Source: an uncultured Bacteroidales bacterium
Lineage (GTDB): Bacteria > Bacteroidota > Bacteroidia > Bacteroidales > FEN-979
Reading direction: 5' to 3'
Assembly (NCBI GenBank): GCA_903945175.1
Contig: CAJAUM010000098.1
Span: forward strand, 1 to 64,000
DNA: 64,000 nucleotides
The translations under genes and the position numbers were made by a program. Shown in pieces: positions 52,308 to 62,004 of this stretch. Positions within the stretch are counted from its first letter, which is position 1; each line of letters begins with the position of its first letter. A model generated the notes under the pieces. The model was not told the origin of the DNA. It worked only from the letters and a program-made list of their open reading frames with translations, and did not search any database.

Positions 52308-52895
52308 ATGCCTCGACTTGCGATTTTTGCTTCCGGAAACGGCACCAATGCCCAGCGGATCATTGAATATTTTTCCGGACATCCAACCATAACCGTCAAA
52401 CTCGTTTTAAGCAATAAACCCGATGCCGGCGTGGTTGACCGCGCCAAAAACCTTGGGGTTGAGACCATGGTCTTTAACAGGTTATCCTTTTACGAAACAG
52501 GGATGGTTCCCGAAAAGTTGACATCCTGTCGCATTGATTTCATCATCCTGGCCGGGTTTCTGTGGCTTATACCAAAAAACATACTTACAGCTTATCCGGG
52601 AAGGATTATCAACATCCACCCTGCGCTTTTACCTAAATACGGAGGAAAAGGGATGTTTGGGAACAGCGTCCATGAAGCCGTTATCGCTGCCGGAGATCCC
52701 GAGTCAGGCATCACCATCCATCATGTTGATGAAAATTATGACGAAGGAAGGATTATTTTCCAGGCTAAATGCACCATAACGGAAAAGGATACGCCGGAAA
52801 GTCTGGCAGTAAAGGTACATCAACTGGAATACCGCCATTTTCCGGAGGTGATTGAACAAACTGTAACGCGTGACAGTAAAATCAATCCCATTTAG
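52308..52895 (+). CDS. purN: Phosphoribosylglycinamide formyltransferase
   Basis: A 195-residue folate-dependent transferase of purine biosynthesis, converting GAR to formyl-GAR. It starts MPRLAIFASGNGTNAQRI; NIHPALLPKYGGKGMFG holds the catalytic Asn-His region and GITIHHVDENYDEGRII the conserved aspartate. Full-length. The sensor kinase gene starts 14 bases downstream. Confidence 0.94.
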   Translation: MPRLAIFASGNGTNAQRIIEYFSGHPTITVKLVLSNKPDAGVVDRAKNLGVETMVFNRLSFYETGMVPEKLTSCRIDFIILAGFLWLIPKNILTAYPGRIINIHPALLPKYGGKGMFGNSVHEAVIAAGDPESGITIHHVDENYDEGRIIFQAKCTITEKDTPESLAVKVHQLEYRHFPEVIEQTVTRDSKINPI

Positions 52896-52909
52896 ATACC
52901 TTTGTCCTT

Positions 52910-54196
52910 ATGAACCGCCGCATCATCATCTTCACCATTATTGCCATGACGATCGCCCTGATCGGTTTGATGGGGATCCAGATTTATTGGATTCAGAGTG
53001 CATCAGCCATCAAGGAGGCCAATTTCCGGCGCAGTGTGAATGAGGCCATGGTGAAGGTTGTGCAAAAGGTGGAACGGATGGAAAAAAGCAAGGCCATGCT
53101 CACCAACCAATACGAAAGCATGCTCAATTTCAACCGCCATCTTACCTATGATAATTTTTTAACTGTGGGGGCGATGGATACACTGATCAAACTCCAGCTC
53201 AATATCCGTGGGGTTGATACACGTTATGAATTTTGCATTTACAAGCCGGAACGCCAGGAATTTCTGATGGAACGATCGCCTGACTTCCGTAAAGAACTTA
53301 TCGAAAAGGGGAATGCATTCATTCTTTTCCAGGCCGATATATACACCAGTCCTGAATACCTGCTGATCTATTTTCCGCACGAGAAGCAATTTCTGCTTAC
53401 CGAGCTTTGGGGAATGCTCCTCATCTCCATCATTCTCATTATTGTCATCGTTTATTCATTTACCTATACCATCACGACCATCTTCAGGCAAAAGCGCCTT
53501 TCTGAAATGAAGAACGACTTTATCAACAACATGACCCACGAATTCAAAACACCGATCTCCACCATTTCACTGGCTTGTGAAGCGCTGGCAGATAAGGAAC
53601 TCAGGGGATCTGGTGAATTCCTTGAAAGTTATCTTTCCATGATTACGGAGGAGAATAAGCGGCTTGCGGGAATGGCTGAAAAGATCCTGCAAACGGCTTT
53701 GATTGACAAGGGGCAACTGAAGATGAAAAGGGAAAAAATCGATCTTCATGAGATCATTACGGATGTAATCAAGAACCTGCGGATACAGGTTGAAATCAAG
53801 GATGGTGAAATCAAACGCAGGTTCAAAGCGACCATCTCGCAGATTGAGGGCGACAAGGTGCATGTGACCAACCTGGTGTATAACCTGCTTGACAATGCCA
53901 ACAAATATTCACCCAAAAAACCAATGATCCGCATCATTACAGAGAATGCAAGCAACGGTATCGTGATCACGATCGAAGACAATGGCATCGGCATCGGGAA
54001 AAACGAACAAAAGAAGATCTTCGAAAAATTATATCGTGTGCCCACAGGCAACATCCACGAAGTGCGCGGCTTCGGACTGGGGCTGAATTATGTCAAAGCC
54101 ATTGTGGAGGAGCACAAAGGCAGGATCAGCATCGAGAGCGAAGTGAACAAAGGCAGCAAATTCAAGGTATTTCTGCCTTTTACCATCAAAGAATAA
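52910..54196 (+). CDS. Sensor histidine kinase
   Basis: A 428-residue membrane kinase with two transmembrane helices (residues ~5-25 and ~165-190) flanking a periplasmic sensor loop. The H-box is NNMTHEFKTPISTIS; the ATPase domain has N-box NLLDNANKYS, G1 EDNGIGIG and G2 GFGLGLNY. It phosphorylates the OmpR-type regulator encoded 35 bases downstream. The stimulus is unknown; the pair resembles RprX/RprY-like Bacteroidota systems. Confidence 0.9.
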   Translation: MNRRIIIFTIIAMTIALIGLMGIQIYWIQSASAIKEANFRRSVNEAMVKVVQKVERMEKSKAMLTNQYESMLNFNRHLTYDNFLTVGAMDTLIKLQLNIRGVDTRYEFCIYKPERQEFLMERSPDFRKELIEKGNAFILFQADIYTSPEYLLIYFPHEKQFLLTELWGMLLISIILIIVIVYSFTYTITTIFRQKRLSEMKNDFINNMTHEFKTPISTISLACEALADKELRGSGEFLESYLSMITEENKRLAGMAEKILQTALIDKGQLKMKREKIDLHEIITDVIKNLRIQVEIKDGEIKRRFKATISQIEGDKVHVTNLVYNLLDNANKYSPKKPMIRIITENASNGIVITIEDNGIGIGKNEQKKIFEKLYRVPTGNIHEVRGFGLGLNYVKAIVEEHKGRISIESEVNKGSKFKVFLPFTIKE

Positions 54197-54231
54197 AATT
54201 GCATCTTTTGCGTTTAATAAAGAAACTGGTG

Positions 54232-54933
54232 ATGGAGAAACTGCAAACCCGATTGCTGCTGGCTGAGGATGATCGTAACCTGGGAAATATTCTGAAGAAT
54301 TACCTGGAGGCGAAAGGTTATGCCACTACCTTGTGTGTCAACGGGCAGGAGGCTGTGGATACCTTCTCACGAAAAGAGTTTGATTTCTGCATCCTTGACA
54401 TCATGATGCCCTTGAAAGATGGATTTGCAGCGGCCACTGAAATAAGGGCAGCCAATAAGAAAGTCCCCATTCTGTTTCTCACAGCAAAGACCCTTCAGGA
54501 GGACAAACTGAAAGGATTTGAGATAGGAGCTGATGATTACATTACCAAGCCATTCAGCATGGAAGAGCTGTTGCTGCGGATGGCAGCCATCCTGAGGCGC
54601 ACCGATGAACCGGCAAAAAACGCAGCATCTGACAATGTGTACGATATTGGCATTTACACCTTTGATTTTAACCGTCAAACGCTTATCAGCCGGAGCAAGG
54701 AGCAAAAGCTGACCTCGAAGGAGGCCGGGTTGCTCAGGTTGCTTTGCACCCATGCCAATGAAGTGCTCGACCGCAGCACCGCCCTGAACGAAATCTGGAA
54801 TGACGACAGCTATTTCAATGCACGCAGCATGGATGTTTATATCGTAAAGCTGCGCAAATACCTGAAGGACGACCCCCGCGTGGAGCTGTTGAATGTGCAC
54901 GGTGTCGGATTTAAACTGGTGATGAATATCTGA
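54232..54933 (+). CDS. OmpR-type response regulator
   Basis: A 233-residue regulator. The receiver (1-120) has LLLAEDDRNL (acidic pocket), phospho-acceptor in FCILDIMMPLKDG, the switch threonine in LFLTAKT and lysine in YITKPFSM. The C-terminal winged helix (140-233) includes KEAGLLRLLCTHANEVLDRS and VYIVKLRKYLKDDP. It is the partner of the preceding kinase. The ATG at 54232 is chosen over upstream non-ATG starts. Confidence 0.92.
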   Translation: MEKLQTRLLLAEDDRNLGNILKNYLEAKGYATTLCVNGQEAVDTFSRKEFDFCILDIMMPLKDGFAAATEIRAANKKVPILFLTAKTLQEDKLKGFEIGADDYITKPFSMEELLLRMAAILRRTDEPAKNAASDNVYDIGIYTFDFNRQTLISRSKEQKLTSKEAGLLRLLCTHANEVLDRSTALNEIWNDDSYFNARSMDVYIVKLRKYLKDDPRVELLNVHGVGFKLVMNI

Positions 54934-54947
54934 CAAAAGAGAAACGC

Positions 54948-55628
54948 ATGAGGCTTCCAACCCAGTTATATGTCGTGCCTACCCCTATCGGAAACCTGGA
55001 GGATATTACGGTTCGCGCCTTGCGCATCCTGAAGGAGGTCGATTTCATCCTTGCAGAAGATACGCGCACTTCGGGAAACCTGCTGAAACATTATGGCATC
55101 GAAAACAAACTGGTACCGCATCACCAGTTCAACGAGCACAAAACCATTGAAAATATTGTTGCGCGCCTCACCGATGGAGCATCCTGCGCACTGATAAGCG
55201 ATGCCGGCACACCCGCTATTTCCGATCCCGGATTTATGCTCGTGCGCGCCTGCATCCAGTCCGGTTTGCGCGTGGAGTGCCTGCCAGGTCCGACCGCGTT
55301 TGTGCCCGCCCTCGTGAATTCCGGCATTGCTTCCGACCGTTTCGTTTTTGAAGGCTTTCTCCCTCATAAAAAGGGGCGGCATAGCAGATTAACCATCCTT
55401 GCTGAAGAGGAGAAGACCATGATTTTTTACGAATCCCCGCATCGCCTGGTAAAAGCGCTGACCCAGTTTGCAGGATATTTTGGAGAAGAACGCTATGGCT
55501 GCGTCTCCCGCGAACTCACCAAGATCTACGAAGAAAATGTTCGCGGTTCTCTCCGGGAGCTCATTACCTATTTTGAAAAAAAGACTGTGAAGGGAGAAAT
55601 TGTTATCGTTATCTCTGGAAAGAGTTGA
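54948..55628 (+). CDS. rsmI: 16S rRNA 2'-O-ribose C1402 methyltransferase
   Basis: A 226-residue tetrapyrrole-methylase-fold enzyme. VVPTPIGNLEDITVRALR, FILAEDTRTSGNLL and ALISDAGTPAISDPGF are RsmI hallmarks. It methylates the ribose of C1402 in 16S rRNA, using S-adenosylmethionine. Slightly short of the E. coli enzyme because the C-terminal small domain is absent, as in many Bacteroidota. Confidence 0.93.
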   Translation: MRLPTQLYVVPTPIGNLEDITVRALRILKEVDFILAEDTRTSGNLLKHYGIENKLVPHHQFNEHKTIENIVARLTDGASCALISDAGTPAISDPGFMLVRACIQSGLRVECLPGPTAFVPALVNSGIASDRFVFEGFLPHKKGRHSRLTILAEEEKTMIFYESPHRLVKALTQFAGYFGEERYGCVSRELTKIYEENVRGSLRELITYFEKKTVKGEIVIVISGKS

Positions 55629-55640
55629 AAAAAAAGACCC

Positions 55641-56306
55641 ATGTGCGGACGGTTTTCATTTGTGGCCGAAGATGCGATTATCCTTGAACGGTTTGGGATC
55701 CGGGTACGGACGGCCATTTACAAAGCCCGCTACAACTGTGCCCCCACCCAAAACCTGGCCGTCATATCCAATGATCTCCCCGGGGAGATCCAGCTTTACC
55801 GATGGGGACTCATACCCTCCTGGGCCAAAGATGCATCCATTGGAAACAGGCTTATAAATGCCCGTGCAGAGACCCTGACAGAAAAACCATCGTTTAAAAA
55901 TGCCTTTCGAAACCGCCGTTGCCTGGTTCCTGCCACCGGATTTTTTGAATGGCAGCGAGACACGGAAAAAGCGCCTTACAATATCTGTCTGAAAAGCAGG
56001 GAACCCTTTTGTTTTGCAGGACTTTGGGATAAATGGATGGCCACTGACGGTGAAATCATCCATTCATTTACCATTGTTACCACCACGCCGAATGCATTGA
56101 TAGAAAAAATCCATGACCGCATGCCGGTGATTCTGAATCGGGCAGATGAAAAACGCTGGATCTCCCCACAGCCGGAATCTTCGCTGGTTGATCTCCTGAG
56201 ACCTTATCCCGGGGAGATGATGGAAGCCTGGCCGGTTTCAAAACTGGTGAATTCCCCCCGCAACGATGTACCTGGAATCATGGAGGAATATTCCATGATT
56301 GGATGA
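55641..56306 (+). CDS. SRAP-domain protein (YedK/HMCES-like)
   Basis: A 221-residue protein beginning MCGRFS: Cys2, after removal of Met, forms a thiazolidine crosslink to abasic sites in single-stranded DNA. Other active-site parts are CAPTQNLAV (Asn), PATGFFEWQ (Glu) and IHDRMPVIL (His). It shields abasic sites from error-prone processing. Located between rsmI and a convergent LuxE-like gene. Confidence 0.93.
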   Translation: MCGRFSFVAEDAIILERFGIRVRTAIYKARYNCAPTQNLAVISNDLPGEIQLYRWGLIPSWAKDASIGNRLINARAETLTEKPSFKNAFRNRRCLVPATGFFEWQRDTEKAPYNICLKSREPFCFAGLWDKWMATDGEIIHSFTIVTTTPNALIEKIHDRMPVILNRADEKRWISPQPESSLVDLLRPYPGEMMEAWPVSKLVNSPRNDVPGIMEEYSMIG

Positions 56307-56327
56307 AATTCCGCGAAACCCATTGTG

Positions 56328-57305
56328 TTAAATCATCAGGCTGCAGCCCCTGGCATCGGAGGCATCAAACCGGCCCAGTACCTCAAATTGTCCGTTGTAA
56401 TGCATGCGCCCCAGATCTTCTGTGGCAATGAAACTGCATGACAACTCATTGGCCAGGTCGATGATGTTGATGCCACCCGTTTCACCAGGCCCGATATAAC
56501 TCAACGGGTCATTTGTATCCCGGATCATCACCTTCATCCAGGGCGGAATTGTAAATAGCCCATCGCCCTGTGACCATGCTTGCGACAGCAACTCAGTCAT
56601 TCCATATTCCGAATGGATCTGCTCAACTCCGAATGCCGGGCACAGCAATGAATGCAGCTCCTCCCGCGTTATCTCTTTCCGCTTTCCCTTCATCCCCCCT
56701 GTCTCGATCACAATCAAAGGTGAATAATTATCGGCGTATTTTGAGGCAAAATCAACCAAGGCATAGGTAAGTCCAAAAAGTATTACTTTTTTACCTTGCG
56801 CCCGACGCTGTACCAAACGGGCTTTCAATCCTGAATGGCTTGCCAGGAAAAAGCCATTTTCCGGACTGCTGCTCAGATCCATCAATTTTTGAATCATGTA
56901 AACAAGGGATGAGTCCGGAGCCTGTTCCGGGGTGGGGGTAAGTGCCAGAAACTGAATATTTTCAGGGCTACCGTAACATCGCTCAAATCCCTTGACAAAA
57001 GAGTGGCGGTACACCGAAAGGTCATTGACCAGGTGGCGGCTCCTCACCATACCGGTGGTACCACTGCTGCGGAAAATGGCTTGCGGAGGGACATTTCCGC
57101 AAACCACGTCATGTGTTTTAAAGAATTCTATGGGAAGAAAAGGAATATCCTGCAACTGCGTAATCTTATCCACCGAGACCTTTCGCGCATCCACAAATTC
57201 ATGGTACACGGCATTCTGTTCGTATTGGTAGTGGAATATTTCCAATGCCAGGGCTGTGAATTCCTGCATTGAACCAATCTTAAACATTTTTTCTTTCGAT
57301 CGCAT
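56328..57305 (-). CDS. LuxE/acyl-protein synthetase-like adenylating protein
   Basis: A 325-residue protein resembling LuxE and the PaaK group of ANL-superfamily enzymes. AIFRSSGTTGMVRSRH is the phosphate-binding loop; EQIHSEYGMTELLSQA is the A5-like motif (YGMTE) and ATEDLGRMHYNGQFEVLGR the A7/A8-like segment. It activates a carboxylic acid, probably a fatty acid, as an acyl-adenylate. The C-terminal subdomain is short, as in LuxE. No reductase partner (LuxC/D) is nearby. A start at 57287 (MFKIGS) is an alternative. Confidence 0.8.
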   Translation of the reverse strand: MRSKEKMFKIGSMQEFTALALEIFHYQYEQNAVYHEFVDARKVSVDKITQLQDIPFLPIEFFKTHDVVCGNVPPQAIFRSSGTTGMVRSRHLVNDLSVYRHSFVKGFERCYGSPENIQFLALTPTPEQAPDSSLVYMIQKLMDLSSSPENGFFLASHSGLKARLVQRRAQGKKVILFGLTYALVDFASKYADNYSPLIVIETGGMKGKRKEITREELHSLLCPAFGVEQIHSEYGMTELLSQAWSQGDGLFTIPPWMKVMIRDTNDPLSYIGPGETGGINIIDLANELSCSFIATEDLGRMHYNGQFEVLGRFDASDARGCSLMI

Positions 57306-57381
57306 TATTTCAATTTTAAGGAAGGCCCTTTTTTTGTAATTTTACAACCGGTAAAGGTACTGAATTAACGTCGATCAAACC

Positions 57382-57909
57382 ATGATGTTTCATCCACCCT
57401 TCAGATGTTTTAGCAATTGCGGGGCTGTTGTCCTGATTAGCAGCATGCTCCTTCTCGGATCCTGCATGAAAAAGGAGGTCTATCCCGACATTCCTGAGAT
57501 TGCCTTCGAGCGCTTCACCACAGAGTTCGACACCGGAATGTATGCCAGGCGGGGATATCTCACCATTTCATTCAAAGACGGCAACGGGGACATCGGTTTG
57601 CGGCCTGATCAAAAAGAGCCTCCTTTTGATACCGGAAGTATCTATTACTACAACTATGTCATTGACTATTACGAAAAACAGCAGGGCACCTTCGTGAAAA
57701 TAGAGCTTGACCCGCCCTACAATGCCCGCATACCCTACCTCACGCCAGACGACCCAAACAAGGCCATCAAGGGGATCATTGTCGACACATTGACGCTGAA
57801 CCCCCGCCCGGTTTATGACACCATCAAGTTTAAATTTTTCATTTACGACCGCGCTTTGAATAAGAGCAATGTAGATTCCACCCCCCCCATTATTTTAAAA
57901 CGGTATTAG
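57382..57909 (+). CDS. Hypothetical lipoprotein
   Basis: A 175-residue lipoprotein (lipobox LLLGSC followed by MKKEVYP). The mature part contains YLTISFKDGNGDIGL, similar to a strand found in Bacteroidota lipoproteins next to gliding/cell-wall genes. Function unknown. It lies six bases upstream of mrdA, so it is probably co-transcribed with the elongation genes. Confidence 0.75.
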   Translation: MMFHPPFRCFSNCGAVVLISSMLLLGSCMKKEVYPDIPEIAFERFTTEFDTGMYARRGYLTISFKDGNGDIGLRPDQKEPPFDTGSIYYYNYVIDYYEKQQGTFVKIELDPPYNARIPYLTPDDPNKAIKGIIVDTLTLNPRPVYDTIKFKFFIYDRALNKSNVDSTPPIILKRY

Positions 57910-57915
57910 CGGCAA

Positions 57916-59781
57916 ATGGAAAGAATTTATGCCGACCGGAAATACATCATCATCGGATTTTTCCTGTTGATCGGATTCTTCTATCTCGCCCGGCTCTTCT
58001 ATGTGCAGATTCTGGTTGATAAATATATTCTTTCGGCGAATAACAATGTACTTCGGTATGTGACCCAATATCCTGCAAGGGGACTGGTGTTTGACCGCAA
58101 CGGGAAATTGCTTGTATACAACGAGGCTGCTTACGACCTCATGGTTGTTCCCCGGCAGGTGAAGAACCCCGACACCATGGCCCTGTGCCACCTGATCGGC
58201 ATTGAAAAATCAGAATTCATTTCCCGGTTACAGAAGGCAAGAAACTATTCCCCCTATCGTTCCTCCATTTTTGAAGCCCAGATCACCCGCGAAAATTATG
58301 GGTATCTGGAAGAGATGCTATTCCGTTTCCCGGGATTTTTTGTACAGTCACGCACCCTGCGAAAGTACACTTACCCTGTTGCTGCTCACACATTCGGATA
58401 CATCGGCGAAGCCGGCCCGGAGATGATTGCCAAAAATCCCTATTATCGTTCGGGAGATTATATTGGTATCAGCGGCATCGAAAAATCATACGAGGAGATC
58501 CTTCGGGGAAAAAAGGGAATGAAGATCAGGATGTTCGACGTTCTGAACCGTGACAAAGGAAGTTTTCGCGACGGGAAGTACGATACCATTTCCATGGCCG
58601 GGACTGACCTTTACTCCTCCATGGATGCCGAGCTGCAGGCGTATGGAGAGCTGCTGATGACCAACAAGAAGGGCAGCATTGTAGCGATTGAACCACAGAC
58701 AGGAGAAATTCTGTGCGTGGTTTCGAGTCCATCCTACGACCCAAACCTGCTGGCCGGGAACATACGAAAAAAGAATTATACCATGCTGCTCGCCGACAGT
58801 GTTTATGTGCCGCTGTTTAACCGTGCATTGATGGCCATGTATCCGCCCGGGTCGACTTTTAAGCTGATCGACGCACTCGTTGGACAGCAGGAGGGAGTTC
58901 TGACGCCTGACACCCGGTACGGATGCCCGGGAGGATTTCCGATTGGCAATGGCAAAATAGTAGGATGCCATCCCCATCCTTCACCGCTCGATCTGATCGG
59001 ATCCATACAGATATCATGCAACTCCTATTTCTGCAGGGTATTCAAATCGATCATCGACAGCAAATCGTACTTAAGTGTACGCCAGGCTTATGAAAGCTGG
59101 CGCAAGGAGGTGATGAGCTTTGGATTGGGGAAAAAGCTGGGCATTGACATCCCCGGTGAACTCAACGGGAACATTCCCACACCCACATACTATGATAAGT
59201 ACCACGGAAAAAACCGCTGGCGTTCGATGACCATCATTTCCCTTGGGATTGGACAAGGCGAAATCGGTATTACACCCATACAGCTTGCAAACATGGCTGC
59301 CGTGATTTCAAACCGCGGATGGTACTATTCCCCGCATGTCATCAGGGCCATCGGAAGGAACGACAGCATGAATATGGCATACAATACCAAACATCACACC
59401 CTTGTTGATCCTGCCTATTTTGATGTGGTGATTGAAGGGATGGCCAATGTAATTACCAGCGGGACTGGTACTATTGCAAAGATCGACAGCCTTACCATGG
59501 GTGGAAAGACCGGGACGGCGCAAAACCCTCATGGGAAAAATCATTCGATTTTCATCGCATTTGCTCCTGTGCAAAACACGAAGATAGCCATCTCTGTGGT
59601 TTGTGAAAATGCCGGCTATGGCGCAACCTGGGCCGCCCCAATCGCCAGTTTGATGATTGAAAAATATCTTAACCGCACCATCAAGCGAAAGGATTTGGAA
59701 GAGCGCATGATAAACGGGAACCTGATTAACGGAAAACAACCTGAAAGTGAGAGAGTACAAGGGAATATTTTACCGGATTGA
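57916..59781 (+). CDS. mrdA: Penicillin-binding protein 2
   Basis: A 621-residue class B PBP (transpeptidase of the rod complex). It has an N-terminal membrane anchor (IIGFFLLIGFFYLARLFYV), the PBP dimer domain and a transpeptidase domain with SxxK in YPPGSTFKL, SxN in QISCNSYFC and KTG in GGKTGTAQNP. It crosslinks peptidoglycan during elongation together with RodA. The downstream rodA start lies inside its end (35-base overlap). mreBCD, often upstream, are not in the window. Confidence 0.95.
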   Translation: MERIYADRKYIIIGFFLLIGFFYLARLFYVQILVDKYILSANNNVLRYVTQYPARGLVFDRNGKLLVYNEAAYDLMVVPRQVKNPDTMALCHLIGIEKSEFISRLQKARNYSPYRSSIFEAQITRENYGYLEEMLFRFPGFFVQSRTLRKYTYPVAAHTFGYIGEAGPEMIAKNPYYRSGDYIGISGIEKSYEEILRGKKGMKIRMFDVLNRDKGSFRDGKYDTISMAGTDLYSSMDAELQAYGELLMTNKKGSIVAIEPQTGEILCVVSSPSYDPNLLAGNIRKKNYTMLLADSVYVPLFNRALMAMYPPGSTFKLIDALVGQQEGVLTPDTRYGCPGGFPIGNGKIVGCHPHPSPLDLIGSIQISCNSYFCRVFKSIIDSKSYLSVRQAYESWRKEVMSFGLGKKLGIDIPGELNGNIPTPTYYDKYHGKNRWRSMTIISLGIGQGEIGITPIQLANMAAVISNRGWYYSPHVIRAIGRNDSMNMAYNTKHHTLVDPAYFDVVIEGMANVITSGTGTIAKIDSLTMGGKTGTAQNPHGKNHSIFIAFAPVQNTKIAISVVCENAGYGATWAAPIASLMIEKYLNRTIKRKDLEERMINGNLINGKQPESERVQGNILPD

Positions 59782-61006
59782 CCTGGTGGTCGTTATCCTT
59801 TACCTGACACTGGTCTTCATTGGCTGGCTGAACATATATGCAGCCGTATTTGATGAAAGTCACAACAACATTGTCGATTTTTCGCAAAAATATGGCAAAC
59901 AGATGATCTTTATCATCGCCGCCCTGTTTCTGGCCATGGGCACCCTGATCATTGACCCCAAGTTCTTTTCCCAATTTGCCTGGTTTATCTATGGCTTTGT
60001 CATCTTTTTGCTGATCATTGTCATATTTTCAGGAAGGGAGGTAGCAGGGTCGAAGGGGTGGTTTGCCATTGGCGGATTTGGCATTCAGCCTGCTGAATTC
60101 GCAAAGATGGCCACAGCGCTTGCACTGGCGAAATACCTTGGTTCGCTGGATATGAGCCTGACAAAATTCCGCAACGTGGTGATGGCCTCCGCCATTGTCC
60201 TCATTCCGGCCGTGATCGTCCTGCTCCAGCATGACACCGGTTCTGCCATCGTATTCCTTGCGCTGGTGATCGTACTTTATCGTGCCGGCCTTACCGGGTT
60301 GGTCCCCCTGGCCTTTATTGTGCTGCCGGGACTGGGGGTTCTGGCGCTCCTCATCCCCAAAGTTATCCTGGTAGTGGTTTTACTCATTGTTGCAGGAGGA
60401 TTTTACTTTTTCAGCAAGCGCAACCTGCGCACCATGGTGCTGATCAGTTCGATCTTCATGGCTTCAGCCGGCTTTGTGTTTTCAGTGGATTACAGTGTGA
60501 ATCATATCCTGGAACCGCATCAGCGCAACAGGATTCACGTTTTACTTGGGAATGACCTCGACCTGAAAGGTGCCGGATACAACGTTAATCAGTCACTTAT
60601 TGCCATTGGATCAGGAGGAGTTTTTGGAAAAGGGTTTTTGCAGGGGACACAAACGAAATATAATTTTGTACCGGAACAGAGTACCGATTTCATTTTTTGC
60701 ACCGTGGGTGAAGAGTGGGGATTTTTGGGATCGTCCCTGCTGATTCTCCTCTATGTTGGTCTTTTTGTGCGCATTATCCTGATGGCTGAGCGACAACGAT
60801 CGCGATTCAGCCGGTTTTATGGCTACGGGGTAGCCTCCATCCTGTTTTTTCACTTTGCCATTAATATTGGGATGACACTTGGATTAATGCCTGTGATCGG
60901 GATCCCACTCCCATTTGTAAGCTATGGCGGTTCATCTTTATGGGCCTTTACCCTTTTATTGTTTATCTTTATCCGCCAGGACTCATCACGATTCGACCTT
61001 GTGTAA
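59747..61006 (+). CDS. rodA: RodA, SEDS peptidoglycan glycosyltransferase
   Basis: A 419-residue membrane protein with ten or more helices. Conserved SEDS features include GFGIQPAEFAKMATALALAK, ILLQHDTGSAIVFL-like segment with the catalytic-region aspartate (QHDTGSA), EQSTDFIFCTVGEEWGF and PLPFVSYGGSS. It polymerises lipid II, paired with PBP2. The start is GTG 59747 within the end of mrdA, ensuring coupled translation. Confidence 0.94.
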   Translation: MREYKGIFYRIDLVVVILYLTLVFIGWLNIYAAVFDESHNNIVDFSQKYGKQMIFIIAALFLAMGTLIIDPKFFSQFAWFIYGFVIFLLIIVIFSGREVAGSKGWFAIGGFGIQPAEFAKMATALALAKYLGSLDMSLTKFRNVVMASAIVLIPAVIVLLQHDTGSAIVFLALVIVLYRAGLTGLVPLAFIVLPGLGVLALLIPKVILVVVLLIVAGGFYFFSKRNLRTMVLISSIFMASAGFVFSVDYSVNHILEPHQRNRIHVLLGNDLDLKGAGYNVNQSLIAIGSGGVFGKGFLQGTQTKYNFVPEQSTDFIFCTVGEEWGFLGSSLLILLYVGLFVRIILMAERQRSRFSRFYGYGVASILFFHFAINIGMTLGLMPVIGIPLPFVSYGGSSLWAFTLLLFIFIRQDSSRFDLV

Positions 61007-61012
61007 CTGCAA

Positions 61013-61609
61013 ATGAACGAAAAATCCCCTCCGGTCAAAATAATCCAGGTCAAGAACATGACCAGCAGCTGTTGCATTCATTTGCTGCGCAGGGAGCTTT
61101 CATTGGACGGGATTGAAATCCACGATATTAAACTTGGAACACTTGCCCTGTCGATTGATCCCAAAAAAATCACCTGGAAAAAAATTGAAACGATCCTGGA
61201 GGGGTATGGGTTTGAGATTATCCGGGACAAGGAAAAAATGCTTGTAGAACAGATCAAACAAGCCATTGTAGACCTGGTACACAACTCCACCTACAATGCC
61301 ATGGTGCGTAATTCAGATTACCTGGTTGAGCGGTTTGGGATGTCCTATCCCTACATTTCATCGCTATTTTCAAAACATGAAAACACAACCCTCGAAAAAT
61401 TTATCATCCTCCATAAAATAGAAAAGGTGAAAGAGCTTATTGAATACGGCGAAGTGACCTTAAGCGAAACAGCCTATATGATGGGCTACAGCAGCGTACA
61501 GTACCTTTCCACACAATTTAAATCGGTCACAGGCATCTCCGTTACAGAATATAAGGGAACACCCGGAAATACCCGCGTTGGCCTCGATAAACTGATTCAT
61601 GGCCAATAA
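61013..61609 (+). CDS. AraC-type regulator with HMA-like N-terminal domain
   Basis: A 198-residue protein. The first ~70 residues have the size and pattern of a heavy-metal-associated (ferredoxin-like) domain: VKNMTSSCCIHLLRRELSL ... IEIHDIKLGTLALSI, where MTSSCC replaces the canonical MxCxxC. The C-terminal ~100 residues form an AraC helix-turn-helix (MVRNSDYLVERFGMSYPYI, ETAYMMGYSSVQYLSTQFK). It may respond to a metal or use the fold only as a dimerisation unit. It follows rodA by six bases but points into the PqqD/ATP-grasp cluster, which it may control. Confidence 0.82.
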   Translation: MNEKSPPVKIIQVKNMTSSCCIHLLRRELSLDGIEIHDIKLGTLALSIDPKKITWKKIETILEGYGFEIIRDKEKMLVEQIKQAIVDLVHNSTYNAMVRNSDYLVERFGMSYPYISSLFSKHENTTLEKFIILHKIEKVKELIEYGEVTLSETAYMMGYSSVQYLSTQFKSVTGISVTEYKGTPGNTRVGLDKLIHGQ

Positions 61610-61743
61610 AGCCCTGGGAGCAAAAGTCCCCATCTTAAAATTTCATACATCCTTTTTTAAATTTCGTAACACCCGGGTCGTTTGAGCCCCATAATATTGC
61701 ATCGTGAAATTACATCTGCTGACTAAATTAAAAACCATATCCT

Positions 61744-62004
61744 ATGAAACTACGAAAAAATGTTGCTGTCAGTGAGGCCGGGCTGCTGTTCAACCCGGTA
61801 TTGGGTGAATCCTTCTCAGTGAATCCCATTGGTGTAGAGATACTGAAATTAATCAGGGAAGATAAATCAGTAGACCAAATCAGTCACACCATCCTCGAAA
61901 AGTACAATACCGACAAAGCGACCTTTGAAAAAGACTATCATGATTTTATCGGTATTCTTTATAATCATAACCTGATTGAGACAAATGAAGAAACGAACGA
62001 TTAA
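61744..62004 (+). CDS. PqqD-family peptide-binding protein
   Basis: An 86-residue PqqD-like protein: MKLRKNVAVSEAGLLFNPVL, the conserved FSVNPIGVEILKLI (N-x-x-G-x-x-I-L-x-x-I) and a winged-helix-like C-terminus. PqqD-type RRE domains bind a leader or precursor peptide and present it to a modifying enzyme. Here the next, overlapping gene encodes an ATP-grasp ligase, so a peptide or protein-bound substrate for the ligase is plausible. No precursor peptide gene was found in the 134 bases upstream. Confidence 0.82.
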   Translation: MKLRKNVAVSEAGLLFNPVLGESFSVNPIGVEILKLIREDKSVDQISHTILEKYNTDKATFEKDYHDFIGILYNHNLIETNEETND

